Assembly: GCF_041260155.1 (NCBI RefSeq)
Contig: NC_091935.1
Coordinates: 3,018,001-3,082,000, forward strand
Length of the DNA: 64,000 bases
DNA from: Ptychodera flava
Lineage: Eukaryota; Hemichordata; Enteropneusta; Ptychoderidae
Reading direction: 5' to 3'
Shown here: piece after piece, positions 24,601 to 32,281 of the stretch
How positions within the stretch are numbered: position 1 is the first letter of the stretch
Layout: each line of letters opens with the position of its first letter
Position numbers and translations under genes: made by a program
The notes under the pieces: model-generated
Database searches by the model: none
Seen by the model: the letters and a program-made list of their open reading frames with translations, nothing else
What the model was told of the DNA's origin: nothing

Positions 24601-25666
24601 AACATTGATATTGATGAGTTAGTGAGTCGACTGCAGAATGGTTACCGTCTTCGAAATCCACAACATTGTGATGAAGAATTCTACACTCTGATGAGACGAT
24701 GTTGGAAATGGAATCCAAGGGATCGGATCACTGCAACTATGGCCGTTGAAGTTCTATTTAAATTATCAAAGCATGAAAAGGTGAGTTTGAAATTATTTAC
24801 TAAAACATAATTTCACTTTGAACACTTTCCAATTAAGGCTTTGAAATTTTACGAATTCTGTTCTGATCTACCACTTATGGGGTTCATTTTAAAGCTCTTG
24901 ATGAAAGAAAAGTTTTCACTGTATTGCTTTTTTAAAATAAAAAAAAAATACATTTTCACATGGAGTTAACAAAAGGATGGCGGCCATTTGAATTTCAAAT
25001 ATCGGTATATCTTAGGTAATTTGTCTCTCTAGTACTATACTTTGGACGGTGACCCCCGATTTGTATTCTTGATTTTGAGAGTGAATGGTTGAAAGATTAC
25101 TGAGGAGGATTTGAGCAAAAGTTTAAGTCTTTTACTTTTGAGGCGCACACTATACCTTAAACGGAAATTGCGTTTGCTGACACTTTTATGTAGTGATAGG
25201 AAACCATAAACACTAGGTAATACATTCATGCGTACTCAAGATTTGACGGCACCCAGGTCGAAGATTGTGTAAACTACAGTAATTTCACTGAGTTTTACTG
25301 CATTAATGGTGTGTTTTATATTAAACGTTTTGACTGAGATTCCGCAATACTATCCAACGCCGTCTTTACGATTGTGGGAGGTCAACTCTCTGGGTAGTGG
25401 ATTTGCGCATCGAAGCTCGCGATAACTCCACTGCATCACTAAATTGGTTACTTTTCACGGACTTGGACCATGTCTAGGGTTGAATCAATAAAGCGACATG
25501 GGCTCTCAATTGTTCTTCTGTGCTTGTATGTGTTGCCCCGTACACAACTTGCCGTTTATGAGGATGTCATTAAAATGTAATTGTTGACTGCAACTTGTTC
25601 TGCATTTATTCACAGGGTGTATTTCATACGGAGGAGGGACATGTGCATCAGAGTGTTTACCTTTAA
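477..25666 (+). CDS. Gene 1: receptor tyrosine kinase with WxxW, cadherin-like, EGF, Ig, EGF and HYR ectodomain
   Basis: A single-pass plasma-membrane receptor predicted to bind an extracellular ligand and phosphorylate tyrosines inside the cell. Exons by splice sites and phase: 477-540, 3657-3914, 8850-8939, 9560-about 9594, 10894-10995, 11316-11427, 11713-11900, 12868-13066, 15317-15445, 15809-15983, 16784-16905, 17053-17178, 17415-17654, 18728-18888, 20896-21031, 21290-21400, 22729-22886, 23464-23589, 23933-24009, 24289-24329, 24584-24780, 25616-25666. From 10894 to the stop the 18 exons total 2451 bp and stay in one frame (816 residues). The link between 3914 and 8850 is not closed: the phases disagree, so at least one exon is missing, or the first two exons belong to a separate gene. 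The kinase keeps every landmark motif. The ectodomain order matches no family I know by name; kinase motifs alone do not separate Tie, FGFR or RET relatives. Confidence 0.8.
2384..2730. repeat. (ATGT)n microsatellite
   Basis: About 280 bases of uninterrupted ATGT units, then interrupted ATCT/ATGT variants. Open frames of Met-Tyr-Val-Cys in three frames are artefacts of the tetramer. Confidence 0.95.
2735..3310. repeat. Degenerate tandem repeat, unit about 145-150 bp
   Basis: The phrases 'tacatagcaagtttcgtcaa', 'atatccctaatt(g)ggaaagtt' and 'gactttcagta' recur at roughly 2797, 2885 (partial), 3022 and 3167. Three to four diverged copies. Confidence 0.7.
3563..3600. repeat. (CAT)n microsatellite
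   Basis: About 12 CAT/ATC triplets, 56 bases before the WxxW exon. Confidence 0.9.
3657..3914 (+). CDS. Gene 1 exon: mucin-2-type WxxW domain
   Basis: Phase 1 to phase 1 exon. The peptide carries WTRWFN, a GDYET turn, a middle cysteine (LVCDNP), QDDGICNDY and the end YRIRFCC. This follows the Mucin2_WxxW pattern known from mucins and CILP proteins: W-x-x-W-x-N, then GDxE, then QxDGxxCxDYxxRxxC. Such domains are extracellular and disulphide-bonded. Acceptor and donor (G|gtgagt) are both good. It is a whole single-exon domain. Confidence 0.8.
5240..8171 (-). mobile_element. hAT-superfamily DNA transposon
   Basis: Terminal inverted repeats start CAGTGTTTCCG at both ends (left 5240 onward, right end on the opposite strand to 8171), then TAGC. 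GCGTA-rich subterminal motifs lie inside both ends. GCAGAG flanks both ends (5234-5239 and 8172-8177), which suggests a 6-bp target duplication. hAT elements usually make 8 bp, though subfamilies with 5-6 bp are known. The transposase is on the minus strand. It lies between gene 1's WxxW and cadherin-like exons. Confidence 0.85.
5605..7807 (-). pseudogene. hAT transposase, two frameshifts
   Basis: Start at 7807 ([11 protein letters not shown]). The first 510 or so residues are in one frame. They carry a zinc finger of TTF/BED type (Cys113, Cys116, His140, His147), the catalytic-site segments ILVDES (Asp251) and [12 protein letters not shown] (Asp316), and CAAHR. The frame is lost near 6340 and again near 6140. 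The last part ends with the dimerisation signature [15 protein letters not shown], stop at 5605. It resembles ZNF862/KIAA1586-like transposases. With two breaks it is recent but inactive. Confidence 0.85.
8338..8690. repeat. (ATGT)n microsatellite with ATCT variants
   Basis: ATGT units with two blocks of 'atgtatct' octamers, which suggests a variant higher-order unit. It lies 160 bases right of the hAT end. Confidence 0.95.
8850..8939 (+). CDS. Gene 1 exon: first part of a cadherin-like repeat
   Basis: Phase 0 exon of exactly 30 codons between a pyrimidine-rich acceptor and a gtaagg donor. The peptide starts NTAVGSHVF and ends [10 protein letters not shown], resembling the opening 'N-T-x-V-G-x-x-V-F' and 'Y-S-h-x-x-G-N' segments of cadherin repeats. 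It lies just right of the hAT element and an ATGT array. Confidence 0.55.
9560..9594 (+). CDS. Gene 1 possible exon: middle of the cadherin-like repeat
   Basis: After a good acceptor (ttatttcag) the frame reads [11 protein letters not shown], the 'G-x-F-x-V-N-P' signature that follows the preceding exon in cadherin repeats. The donor is unclear: gtgaag after 9594 leaves phase 2, which does not fit the phase-0 exon at 10894. A small exon may be missing, or this one may be decayed. Confidence 0.35.
10894..10995 (+). CDS. Gene 1 exon: end of the cadherin-like repeat and linker
   Basis: Phase 0 to phase 0, 34 codons. The segment [15 protein letters not shown] matches the closing 'L-T-V-x-V-x-x-V-N-D-x-P-P' strand of a cadherin repeat. 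A cysteine linker ([13 protein letters not shown]) follows. It splices straight into the shared module, as the signal-peptide exons of genes 2 and 3 do. Confidence 0.65.
11316..11427 (+). CDS. Gene 1 exon: shared module, part 1
   Basis: Phase 0 to phase 1, 37 codons plus one base, ending VANNSH with the T of a cysteine codon before gtaagt. The counterpart exons in gene 2 (51838-51739) and gene 3 (62670-62784) have the same phases and the same split cysteine. I recognise no family. Confidence 0.7.
11713..11900 (+). CDS. Gene 1 exon: shared module, part 2
   Basis: Completes the split cysteine and reads [16 protein letters not shown], then alternating strands ([17 protein letters not shown]). 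Gene 2's matching exon begins [12 protein letters not shown] beta-sandwich is likely from the alternating hydrophobic pattern. It ends in phase 0 at gtaaaa; gene 2's partner ends in phase 1, so this border has shifted. Confidence 0.7.
12248..12600. mobile_element. TTAA-flanked MITE, copy 1
   Basis: The left end reads TTAA|GGTAGAATGCGC and the right end GCGCATACTAGC|TTAA, giving inverted ends of about 12 bp with TTAA on both sides. That target is used by piggyBac and Kolobok transposases. The body has no open frame. Copies 2 (24842-25156) and 3 (56801-57118) share the body, for example 'gagcaaaagt(t)taagtctt'. Confidence 0.75.
12868..13066 (+). CDS. Gene 1 exon: shared module, part 3
   Basis: Phase 0 to phase 1, 66 codons plus one base. 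The acceptor at 12866-12867 was chosen because an upstream AG would put a stop in frame. The peptide has strands [11 protein letters not shown] and [10 protein letters not shown] and ends VELIYV before the glycine that opens the EGF domain. Gene 2's partner exon is 47123-46956. Confidence 0.7.
13440..14410. repeat. Satellite-like tandem repeat, unit about 180 bp
   Basis: The phrase 'tttggaattt(ca)ccgaaaatgttgat' recurs about every 180 bases (near 13622, 13815, 13993, 14172, 14357). So do 'aatataaaact(t)gcaatatc' and 'tgtgtacaagaaatt'. About five diverged head-to-tail copies in the intron between module part 3 and the EGF exon. Confidence 0.8.
15317..15445 (+). CDS. Gene 1 exon: first EGF-like domain
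   Basis: A 129-bp phase 1 to phase 1 exon coding one complete laminin/MEGF-style EGF module: [35 protein letters not shown]. It has the same length and phases as gene 2's EGF exon; 26 of 43 residues are identical in my hand alignment. Confidence 0.85.
15809..15983 (+). CDS. Gene 1 exon: Ig domain, N-terminal half
   Basis: Phase 1 to phase 2. The frame begins [15 protein letters not shown] and contains the first Ig cysteine in VRLMCNF. Gene 2 splits its first Ig domain at the same place with the same phases. Confidence 0.75.
16784..16905 (+). CDS. Gene 1 exon: Ig domain, C-terminal half
   Basis: Starts at the acceptor before 16784, which restores phase 2. It carries [19 protein letters not shown], the 'L-x-I-x-x-x-x-x-x-x-x-G-x-Y-x-C' F-strand motif with the second Ig cysteine, and ends LEVNIE in phase 1. 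Confidence 0.8.
17053..17178 (+). CDS. Gene 1 exon: second EGF-like domain
   Basis: Phase 1 to phase 1, 126 bp. Reads [17 protein letters not shown] and then [14 protein letters not shown]. Cysteine spacing is of the laminin/MEGF EGF type. Gene 2 has no second EGF. Confidence 0.8.
17415..17654 (+). CDS. Gene 1 exon: HYR domain
   Basis: Phase 1 to phase 1, 240 bp, one whole hyalin-repeat domain. It begins [13 protein letters not shown], has VNISWPNV and STDNAG, then [28 protein letters not shown]. These match the HYR consensus: 'P-x-h-x-C-P', 'W', 'D-N-x-G', 'G-x-T-x-V-x-Y-x-A-x-D-x-x-G/N-x-x-x-x-C-x-F'. Confidence 0.88.
18227..18345. repeat. (ATGT)n microsatellite
   Basis: About 29 ATGT units after three spaced 'gcatgtatgtatt' starts, in the intron before the membrane-span exon. 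Confidence 0.95.
18728..18888 (+). CDS. Gene 1 exon: membrane span and juxtamembrane
   Basis: Phase 1 to phase 0. A hydrophobic stretch of about 23 residues ([15 protein letters not shown] through VLVILF) is followed by the basic stop-transfer KKRKRHNY, then [13 protein letters not shown] before gtaagt. It sets the kinase side as cytoplasmic. Confidence 0.85.
19460..20760 (-). mobile_element. 5'-truncated LINE, reverse transcriptase part
   Basis: Read on the minus strand: [20 protein letters not shown], then [20 protein letters not shown], then [10 protein letters not shown] (YADD-box variant), then the thumb region [20 protein letters not shown]. In-frame stops near 20490 and 20027 break it. 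The 3' end runs into A-rich sequence near 19460 (T-rich on the plus strand). Non-LTR retrotransposon, clade not resolved. It sits in the intron before the kinase exons. Confidence 0.85.
20896..21031 (+). CDS. Gene 1 exon: kinase ATP loop and catalytic lysine
   Basis: Reads [20 protein letters not shown], the glycine-rich loop (GQGEFSMV), then RRVAVKILK with the ATP-anchoring lysine. Phase 0 to phase 1. Preceded by a strong pyrimidine-rich acceptor. Confidence 0.88.
21290..21400 (+). CDS. Gene 1 exon: kinase alpha-C helix
   Basis: Phase 1 to phase 1. Contains [20 protein letters not shown]. The glutamate of NEV is the expected salt-bridge partner of the catalytic lysine, and [10 protein letters not shown] matches 'H-x-N-I-V-x-L-L-G'. 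Confidence 0.85.
22729..22886 (+). CDS. Gene 1 exon: kinase hinge and helices D-E
   Basis: Phase 1 to phase 0. [20 protein letters not shown] covers the hinge (ITELM). [16 protein letters not shown] matches the helix-E pattern 'A-x-x-I-A-x-G-M-x-Y-L'. Confidence 0.85.
23464..23589 (+). CDS. Gene 1 exon: kinase catalytic loop and DFG
   Basis: Phase 0 to phase 0. [13 protein letters not shown] is the tyrosine-kinase catalytic loop (HRDxAARN), and [13 protein letters not shown] gives the DFG magnesium site and the first activation-loop tyrosine. Confidence 0.92.
23843..23896 (+). repeat. Three exact 18-bp repeats in a kinase intron
   Basis: ATGGTACCTGTCGGAAAG three times in a row, 36 bases before the activation-segment exon. 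The frame stays open into that exon (MVPVGK repeated), but the kinase spacing shows it is intronic. Confidence 0.9.
23933..24009 (+). CDS. Gene 1 exon: kinase activation segment, APE
   Basis: Phase 0 to phase 2. [18 protein letters not shown] is the tyrosine-kinase P+1 loop and APE motif. The stretch from DFG to APE is about 27 residues, normal for receptor kinases. This supports the acceptor at 23931-23932 over reading the open frame upstream. Confidence 0.9.
24289..24329 (+). CDS. Gene 1 exon: kinase helix F
   Basis: A 41-bp micro-exon, phase 2 to phase 1. Joined to the previous exon it reads [18 protein letters not shown], matching the 'S-D-V-W-S-F-G-V-L-L-W-E' motif. Confidence 0.88.
24584..24780 (+). 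CDS. Gene 1 exon: kinase C-lobe end
   Basis: Phase 1 to phase 0. [20 protein letters not shown] matches 'G-x-x-P-Y-x-x-x', and [16 protein letters not shown] is the conserved 'CW-x-x-x-P-x-x-R-P' arginine motif. It closes the kinase domain. Confidence 0.88.
24842..25156. mobile_element. TTAA-flanked MITE, copy 2
   Basis: Left end TTAA|GGCTTTG, right end GCGCACACTATACC|TTAA. The body matches copies 1 and 3 ('gtgacccccgatttgtatt', 'ttgagcaaaagtttaagtct'). Internal parts are more diverged. It lies in gene 1's last intron. Confidence 0.7.
25616..25666 (+). CDS. Gene 1 probable last exon
   Basis: After the acceptor ttattcacag a phase-0 frame reads [16 protein letters not shown] and stops (TAA 25664-25666). 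The phase fits exon 24584-24780. No AATAAA is visible shortly downstream. If the donor at 24781 is not used, the protein instead ends VSLKLFTKT at 24810, and an AATAAA lies at about 25487. Confidence 0.5.
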   Translation, partial: GVFHTEEGHVHQSVYL

Positions 25667-26188
25667 CGCGGGAATGAACTCTTGTTATGACAGTATTAGG
25701 AAATGGTATCCATGGCACCATTGTCAGTGAGGGCAGGACTTGTTCAGGAAATTATTACATTTTATGTACTATTATACACCTGCGTCTGTAACCTATAGAG
25801 TTTTGCCATATAGTAAGTTTCGGTATCAGAGGACGTGGAGTCCAATAACTTTGACGCCGAGTACTTAAGTGTTATTGGTCGCTATTTGACCTTTGACGTC
25901 AAAACCCCTTAACATCAACACGAGGAAAAAGAAGAGAACACTTTTACACTTTTACAAAAATATATATTTCTTAACATTCAGTAAGCTTACTCCACAAATA
26001 ATGATCAGTCCAAAACCTGTGAATTTGAGTGAAATTATGCAGCTGACCTAGAATTTTGACAACGTGCACCGGGCAGCGGCGGGTTGAACGAGTTCCCAGT
26101 CTCCTCGCGATCGCTCAGTGCAGTGCGCGACGGGCATCCAAAACGCCTTAATTTCGACTTTTTGTTTGACTAAAAGGGTATTATAATA
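25667..26188. other. Region after gene 1
   Basis: No gene, RNA or polyadenylation signal seen. Confidence 0.4.
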
Positions 26189-26322
26189 AGGTTATTCACA
26201 AAAGTCTAGGATTTATGTCCTCGTACATCCTACGAGGCAATGTCTGAAATGCCTAGCGTCGAGGACAATACCTCCGCTACACGATGTATTCGGACATAAA
26301 TCCCGTATTTTGTGAATAACCT
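26189..26322. repeat. Short foldback repeat
   Basis: AGGTTATTCACAAAA at the left is mirrored by TTTTGTGAATAACCT at the right. Further in, GGATTTATGTCC is mirrored by GGACATAAATCC. The middle is GC-richer. MITE-like; no target duplication identified. Confidence 0.7.
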
Positions 26323-26429
26323 GACACTATTACATTCTATGTATCAAAATGATATAAGGAAAAGTCAGAACACGGTATGGTATTACACAAACATTCCCCG
26401 ATGTCCGTGTTGAGTGCAAAATGGTTCAA

Positions 26430-28722
26430 TAAGATGACATAAAACAGCATTTAGAACACTGTGAATATTACCACACTTCAAGAAGAACTTTCAGATTTAC
26501 CATCAAATGATACTAGTGCCAGTTTCCTTGCGTCAAATTACGATACTCTCCTTAGATCTCATCAACAAACTTGCTCCCCAGGTTACTAAAATTCGCTATG
26601 ATAAGCATCGAGCCCCATGGTATACAGTTCAACTAATGGAAGAAAGAAAACAACTTCGTCGATTGGAAAGACACTGGAAAACAACAGGACTTGATATACA
26701 TTGGGAAATTTTCAAAGCGGCTCGTTGTGATTGTGTAAAGATGTTGAAAGAAGCGCACGCTGCATACCACCGTAATCGAATTGAGAGTGCTGATCAACGG
26801 TCCCTTTTTAATATCATTGACAGCATCATCGGGAGTAAGAACGCCACAACAGGAATTTTTCCGGACTCTGAACTTTCCAATTTACCAGATGCTTTTGCTA
26901 ACTTTTTTCGTTCCAAAATTGAAAAACTACGTTCACATTTACCGGTTGTTACTTCATTTGATTGCCAAAGTGTAAATCATTCATTCTCACTTTTCTCTCC
27001 AGTTACAATCGAGTTGGTGTCAAAGCTCATTAACACCATGCCACCAAAGACTTCTATGATGGATCCAATTCCTGTCACATTCTTAAAGCAGTGTTGTGAC
27101 CAGGTGGCACCAGCTGTTTGTCAAATTGTAAACAAGTCTTTACTCTCTGGTGAATTTCCAGGTTCCTGTAAAAATGCTATTGTTCGTCCATTACTCAACA
27201 AGGCAAATCTGGACCCAAATATTCTCAGTAATTATCGCCCTGTGTCAAATTTAACCTTTGTGTCAAAACTAATTGAGCGCGTAGTTTCCACTCAATTGAA
27301 CGCATACCTACATAACAACAATTTGTTCGCTAAGTGTCAGTCTGCATATAGGGCGGGTTACAGCACAGAAACTGCCCTCATTAGAGTGCAGAATGACATA
27401 CTACGCTCTTTAGATAAACGTAAAGATGTAATTTTGATTTTACTCGACCTTTCTTCTGCTTTCGATACGATTGACCATGCCATTCTGTTACACAGGCTGC
27501 GTCATCGGTTTGGCATCACAGGTGTTGTTTTTGACTGGTTCAATTCTTACATTACGGGGCGTACACAGTCTGTTTGCGTCAAGTCAATCCTGTCGGAAGA
27601 ACAGTCGTTGTTTTGTGGTGTTCCTCAGGGTTCTGTCCTTGGACCAATTCTCTTTAGTCTCTATGTGGCACCCCTGGAGGACATTATTAACAAATATGAT
27701 TTAGATTACATGATGTATGCTGACGACACCCAATCCCATATTACATGCGATGGTAACCAGGTTTCCATTGCCACGATCGAGTCGTGTTTAGACGAGATTC
27801 GGGGATGGATGACGGTCAATATGCTTGCACTCAATGACGTTAAGACAGAGGTTGTACATTTTTCCTCAAAATTTGGGATTGAGGGAACTGTCCCTCGTTG
27901 TAGTTTTCGGATTGGTGATGTCAGTGTATATCCATCTGAATCAGTTCGCAATCTAGGTGTTACAATGGACTCTGCCTGCACCATGTTAGAACATGTTACA
28001 AATATTTGTAGATCTGCATCATATGCGATTTGGAGGTTAGGAAAGATTCGTGATCTTCTTGACCAACGTACCACGGAGAAACTTGTTCATGCCTTCATTA
28101 CATCACGTTTGGATTACTGCAACAGTCTTCTTTTTGGTCTTCCGAACTTTGAAATACGTAAACTCCTAGCTATTCAAAATTCAGCCGCTCGGCTTGTTAG
28201 CAGAAAGAAGAAAAGGGACCACATAACACCAGTACTACAAAATTTACATTGGCTTCCAGTCCAGAAACGAATTCATTTTTATAATTCTTTGTTTCACTTA
28301 CAAAATTATTACAGGCCAAGCCCCCGACTATCTAGCCGAAATGCTTACAGTACGTCATACTGGTCGTACACTTAGATCCCAGTCTAGTGGTGAGATCATT
28401 TTGCATCAGCCTGTTTGCAACACGGCTTTTTATGGCAATAGAGCCTTTTCTGTATGTGCTCCCCATTTGTGGAATGCTTTACCATTTGTGATAAGGCTTG
28501 CTAATTCTTATGACAATTTTAGAAGTCAGTTAAAAACTTATCTTTTAGATCATTTTATTCCTAGACACTTTTTAAAATTTTATCTCTTTGCATTTTATTG
28601 GTGTTTTCTCGTAATTTTTATTTATAATTTACCGCTTTTTTGTGTTGTGTAAAGCGCATTGAGATTTTAAAAATGTAATGCGCTCTATAAGAAATAAATA
28701 TTATTATTATTATTATTATTGT
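26430..28722 (+). mobile_element. 5'-truncated CR1/L2-like LINE with (ATT)n tail
   Basis: It starts within the linker before the reverse transcriptase and lacks the endonuclease. The long frame 26507-28375 carries PLLNKANLDPNILSNYRPVS, then LLDLSSAFDTIDHAILLHRL, GVPQGSVLGPILFSLYV and YMMYADDTQ. One frameshift near 28310 separates it from the C-terminal part 28341-28652 (FYGNRAFSVCAPHLWNALP). The 3' end has a small hairpin GCGCATT/AATGCGC (28654-28683) and an ATT repeat tail, as in L2-type elements. Confidence 0.88.
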
Positions 28723-28744
28723 ACTTGGGCCTCAGCCCAAGTAC
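28721..28744. repeat. Perfect palindrome at the LINE 3' edge
   Basis: GTACTTGGGC, 4-base loop, GCCCAAGTAC. It directly follows the ATT tail. Confidence 0.85.
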
Positions 28745-30144
28745 ATTTGTTTTCATTCCGTGGGAAAAAACTCTGTAAGGTATAACCATTTCTGGCTGAG
28801 ACCAGGGAGGGCAAAATGTCTTGGCTTCATCTTTCTTGGCATAATAAATGGCGTAATGATGTTAACTGAATGGAAGTGCTGCTCTCAGCCAGTCTTGAAT
28901 AAGTGAGATGTGAATATTAATGCTTCTCTATCTGAGTTTTTGCCACAAAATCTTCTGAATATAATCAAAATGTGCATCGAAATGCAACAATTAATGCACC
29001 CTCCGTTTCCTAGGCGATGGCACGACCCTTGCTACACCCACTGGACGAGCCAAAGTGGGAGGGGTAATTTCAGTTTGGTCGAACAAGAGGGCTCGAGACC
29101 AGAATTTAACATTTAAACTTGAAACATGTTTAATCGCTGACAAGATGTGGACTAGTGTTAATCAAAGTATTAAGTGTGAAAAAGAAAGGTTTTATATCCC
29201 GGACACAATGAAAAACATTACGACTGGAAACTGTACCCCAGTTGAGAATAGTAATGCCCACAGCGATGGAGAACACTTATCCTTGAGCTGAGAAAACCAC
29301 ACCATCATTTCGAAATAGAGCTGCAGATTCGAGAAGCTCGTTCAAAATAGCTAGGTACACCCATAAAGGGGTGGTTTCGAGTTTTGAGGGCAAATTTCGC
29401 CTCCTTCATATAGAAATCGTACGTTTGTTTTTCCAGCAGAACACACCATTTGACACAAAATTTGCATGTAAAGGGGTCGCCAGTAAGCACGTGGTCAAAT
29501 CTGGCATAAGAAACAACATGAAATGTTGGGTAAAGCCAGTCAATATAAACTGATTTGAACTTTTGTGTTTTGTAATTTATACCACTGCAGTAACATTACC
29601 TTTTTTTGACAACATCACACAATGTAATACGTTTTGAAACTGAATACTCCGACGTATTCTGTGTCTCCTTTGCTAAAAAATACGGTATGCCGATTACCAT
29701 GTAAGGAGATGATGACGTCAAAACAGATTTGTAGTGCGTTTGGTCCTCGATGGTGCACGAAGTTTTGTCAAGGTAGCTTGTGTATTTATTTCCTGAATGG
29801 GAGAGATTAGGGTCGATCTAAACGAAGGCCGAAGAATGTCATGATACTCTAAGCGAGCTGAACTCTAACGCGAATGGTTGGATAATTTGGAGGATGTATA
29901 GAATGATCTCGTCTCATTAAGATTATTTGGCGGTCAGTATTGAATTTCAACTGCGTCACAAGTTTGTGAAATGAGTATTCCGTCGAAGAACGGTCAACGA
30001 ACGATATTTTAGAAATCTGGAGACATGGCACATCGCATTTTTATTTTAGTATTTTATATTTTACAAAAGATTTAAGAAGCAATGATTTTGTCGAAAATTC
30101 TGAAAAAAATATAGGAAGATTTGATCGCGAACACATTTTCACTT
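28745..30144. other. Gene-free stretch
   Basis: I see no coding exon, RNA gene or clear repeat here; the short frames lack splice or domain support. Confidence 0.4.
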
Positions 30145-30153
30145 GGGGTCAAC

Positions 30154-30580
30154 TAGCCCTGCGTACGATGCTGTGTGTTCCGCTACAGCTAATCGCCCCG
30201 CTCACCACAGCCCTGCAAAGACCCGTACGTAGGTTCGGTGACTTCAAATCCATTTTGGGACTTGACGTAAAAAGCCAAATTACTGCCGAAATTCAGCGTT
30301 CTTGGGCCCAAGTCGCATCCCAGCCTACCTCAGCTACTTGATCGCTTCCAAAAATGACAGTCTTTTATTCACTTCTCGTAAATAACCGTCTATGTCGGCA
30401 ACTCTCGCTACTTTTAGCCTAGCCCTGCGTACGATGCTGTGTGTTCCGCTACAGCTAATAGCCCCGCTCACCGGGGCTACTAGCTGTAGCGGAACACACA
30501 GCATCGTACGCAGGGCTACTTTTAGCCCTGCGTACGATGCTGTGTGTTAGCTGTAGCACATAGCATCGTACGCAGGGCTA
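30154..30580. mobile_element. Palindromic foldback element with 9-bp target duplication
   Basis: The ends are TAGCCCTGCGTACGATGCT and its inverse, flanked on both sides by GGGGTCAAC (30145-30153, 30581-30589). Inside the right half are two nested hairpins: 30421-30465 with 30473-30517 (45-base arms, one mismatch), and 30524-30579. A 9-bp duplication is typical of Mutator-like elements, so a non-autonomous MULE/foldback is plausible. No open frame. Confidence 0.75.
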
Positions 30581-30824
30581 GGGGTCAACTTGGGGTCGCA
30601 GCCATGTTGCCTCAAAACTTATTTCTGTCTGCACTCAAAACTCAAAAATGTCGGATATGAACCTGAAAAATCGATGCAATTTTGTCAAACTTCGGCGAAA
30701 TTTCAGCCTATAGACAAAATTTCATCTAGGTAAGGTTTTCAAGCGACGGCGGCAGACCGTACGGGGCTCTGGATATGAACCTACCGCCGGTGTAGCTGTA
30801 ATAACTGTTGCGTTGTTTTTAGTG

Positions 30825-31235
30825 CCCACGGACGAAGTCCTGGGGGAGTTATAGGTTTGGTCATGTCAGTCCGTCCGTTCACGCAGATATCTCAGACATG
30901 CCCTGGTCAATTTCTTTCAAACTTTGCACAAGAATAGTACCCAACCCCATACAGATGCACGTCGATTTGTTTCACAATGCGATCGAATTTGGCCATGTTA
31001 GAGGACTTTTTAGTTTACACCTCCATAGACTCCCATGTATAAGGCAGTTCTCCATAGACTCCCATGTATAAGGCCAAGAAAATAAAAATTTAGTTTCTCA
31101 TCGTATTCATATTGCCTAAAGGATGCATTGACACAGTTTTTTGTCCCCACGGATAAAGTCCAGGGGGTTTATAGATTGGGTCATATCCGTCCGTGAGTCC
31201 ATCAGTGAGTCCATCGGTTCACGCAGATATCTCAG
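30825..31235. repeat. Repeat containing 'cacggacgaagtcc' segments
   Basis: 'gtgcccacggacgaagtcc' (30821 region) and 'gtccccacggataaagtcc' (31142 region) open two related segments. Each is followed by 'ttataga/ggtttggtcat' and 'ttcacgcagatatctcagac'. Diverged copies that lead into the tandem array. Confidence 0.65.
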
Positions 31236-31905
31236 ACATTTTGACAAAATATCATGTGACCTTGGTGACCTTTGACCTCAAATATACATTATTGTCCATA
31301 ACTCAGTAACCACAAGTGCTAAACCTTTCATATTTGGTATGATGGGACACCTTATGACGCCACATATTGTACCTCATTAATTATGCGCATATCTTATTTT
31401 GAGCGAGCCAATAGAGCTAGAGGTCTGATTTTTGGTATATAGGAATAACTTAGCAATACAATTATTATGCAAAATATCTTGTGACCTCAATGACCTTTGA
31501 CCTCAAATATATATATTTGTCCACAACTCAGTAACCACAAGTGCTACATCCTTCATATTTGGTATGATAAGACACCTTATGACACCACATATTGTACCTA
31601 ATTAATTATGCGCATATCTAATTTTGAGCGAGCCAATAGAGCTAGAGGTCTGATTTTTGGTAGGAATAACTTAGCAATACAATTATTTTGACAAAATGTC
31701 ACATGACCTCAATGACCTTTGACCTCAAATATATATATTTGTCCACAACTCAGTAACTACAAGTGCTACACCCTTCATATTTGGTATGATGGGACACCTT
31801 ATGACACCACATATTGTACCTCATTAATTATGCGCATATCTCATTCTGAGCAAGCCAATAGAGCTGGATGTCCGATTTTTGGTGTATATGGATAACTATA
31901 GGGTA
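31236..31905. repeat. Tandem repeat, unit about 222-225 bp, three copies
   Basis: TGACCTTTGACCTCAAAT recurs at 31266, 31491 and 31713. Each copy continues with 'gtcca(c)aactcagtaac', 'cttcatatttggtatgat' and 'taattatgcgcatatct'. Copies are very similar, so expansion is fairly recent. Confidence 0.88.
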
Positions 31906-32281
31906 GAAATCTAAATATGCCCATCTAAATATTAGACATCTACCATCGAGAACAAAAGAAATTTGCTGTAATTTGAATATTTAAGGAGTTTAAGCAATTT
32001 CCACTATAAATAAAGAACCCCTGCCTCAAACTCCACAAAAGTTGCTAGACATATTTTGCCGTTGTCATGCCATTGCTTCGTTTAATAACCAGTCAATCAA
32101 ATGCCTAATTGACAGGAGGAAATTCAAGACCATATTTGAATAGTAGTATATATTGTCCTCAAAATTACTCTATCACGGCCCAAGTACTCATTGCCTTCAG
32201 CAATACTGCCTTGTTATTATTATTATTATTATTAAGATTTGTCGGAATTCATGTAGAATGTAAAGACTATTTTATCTATTT

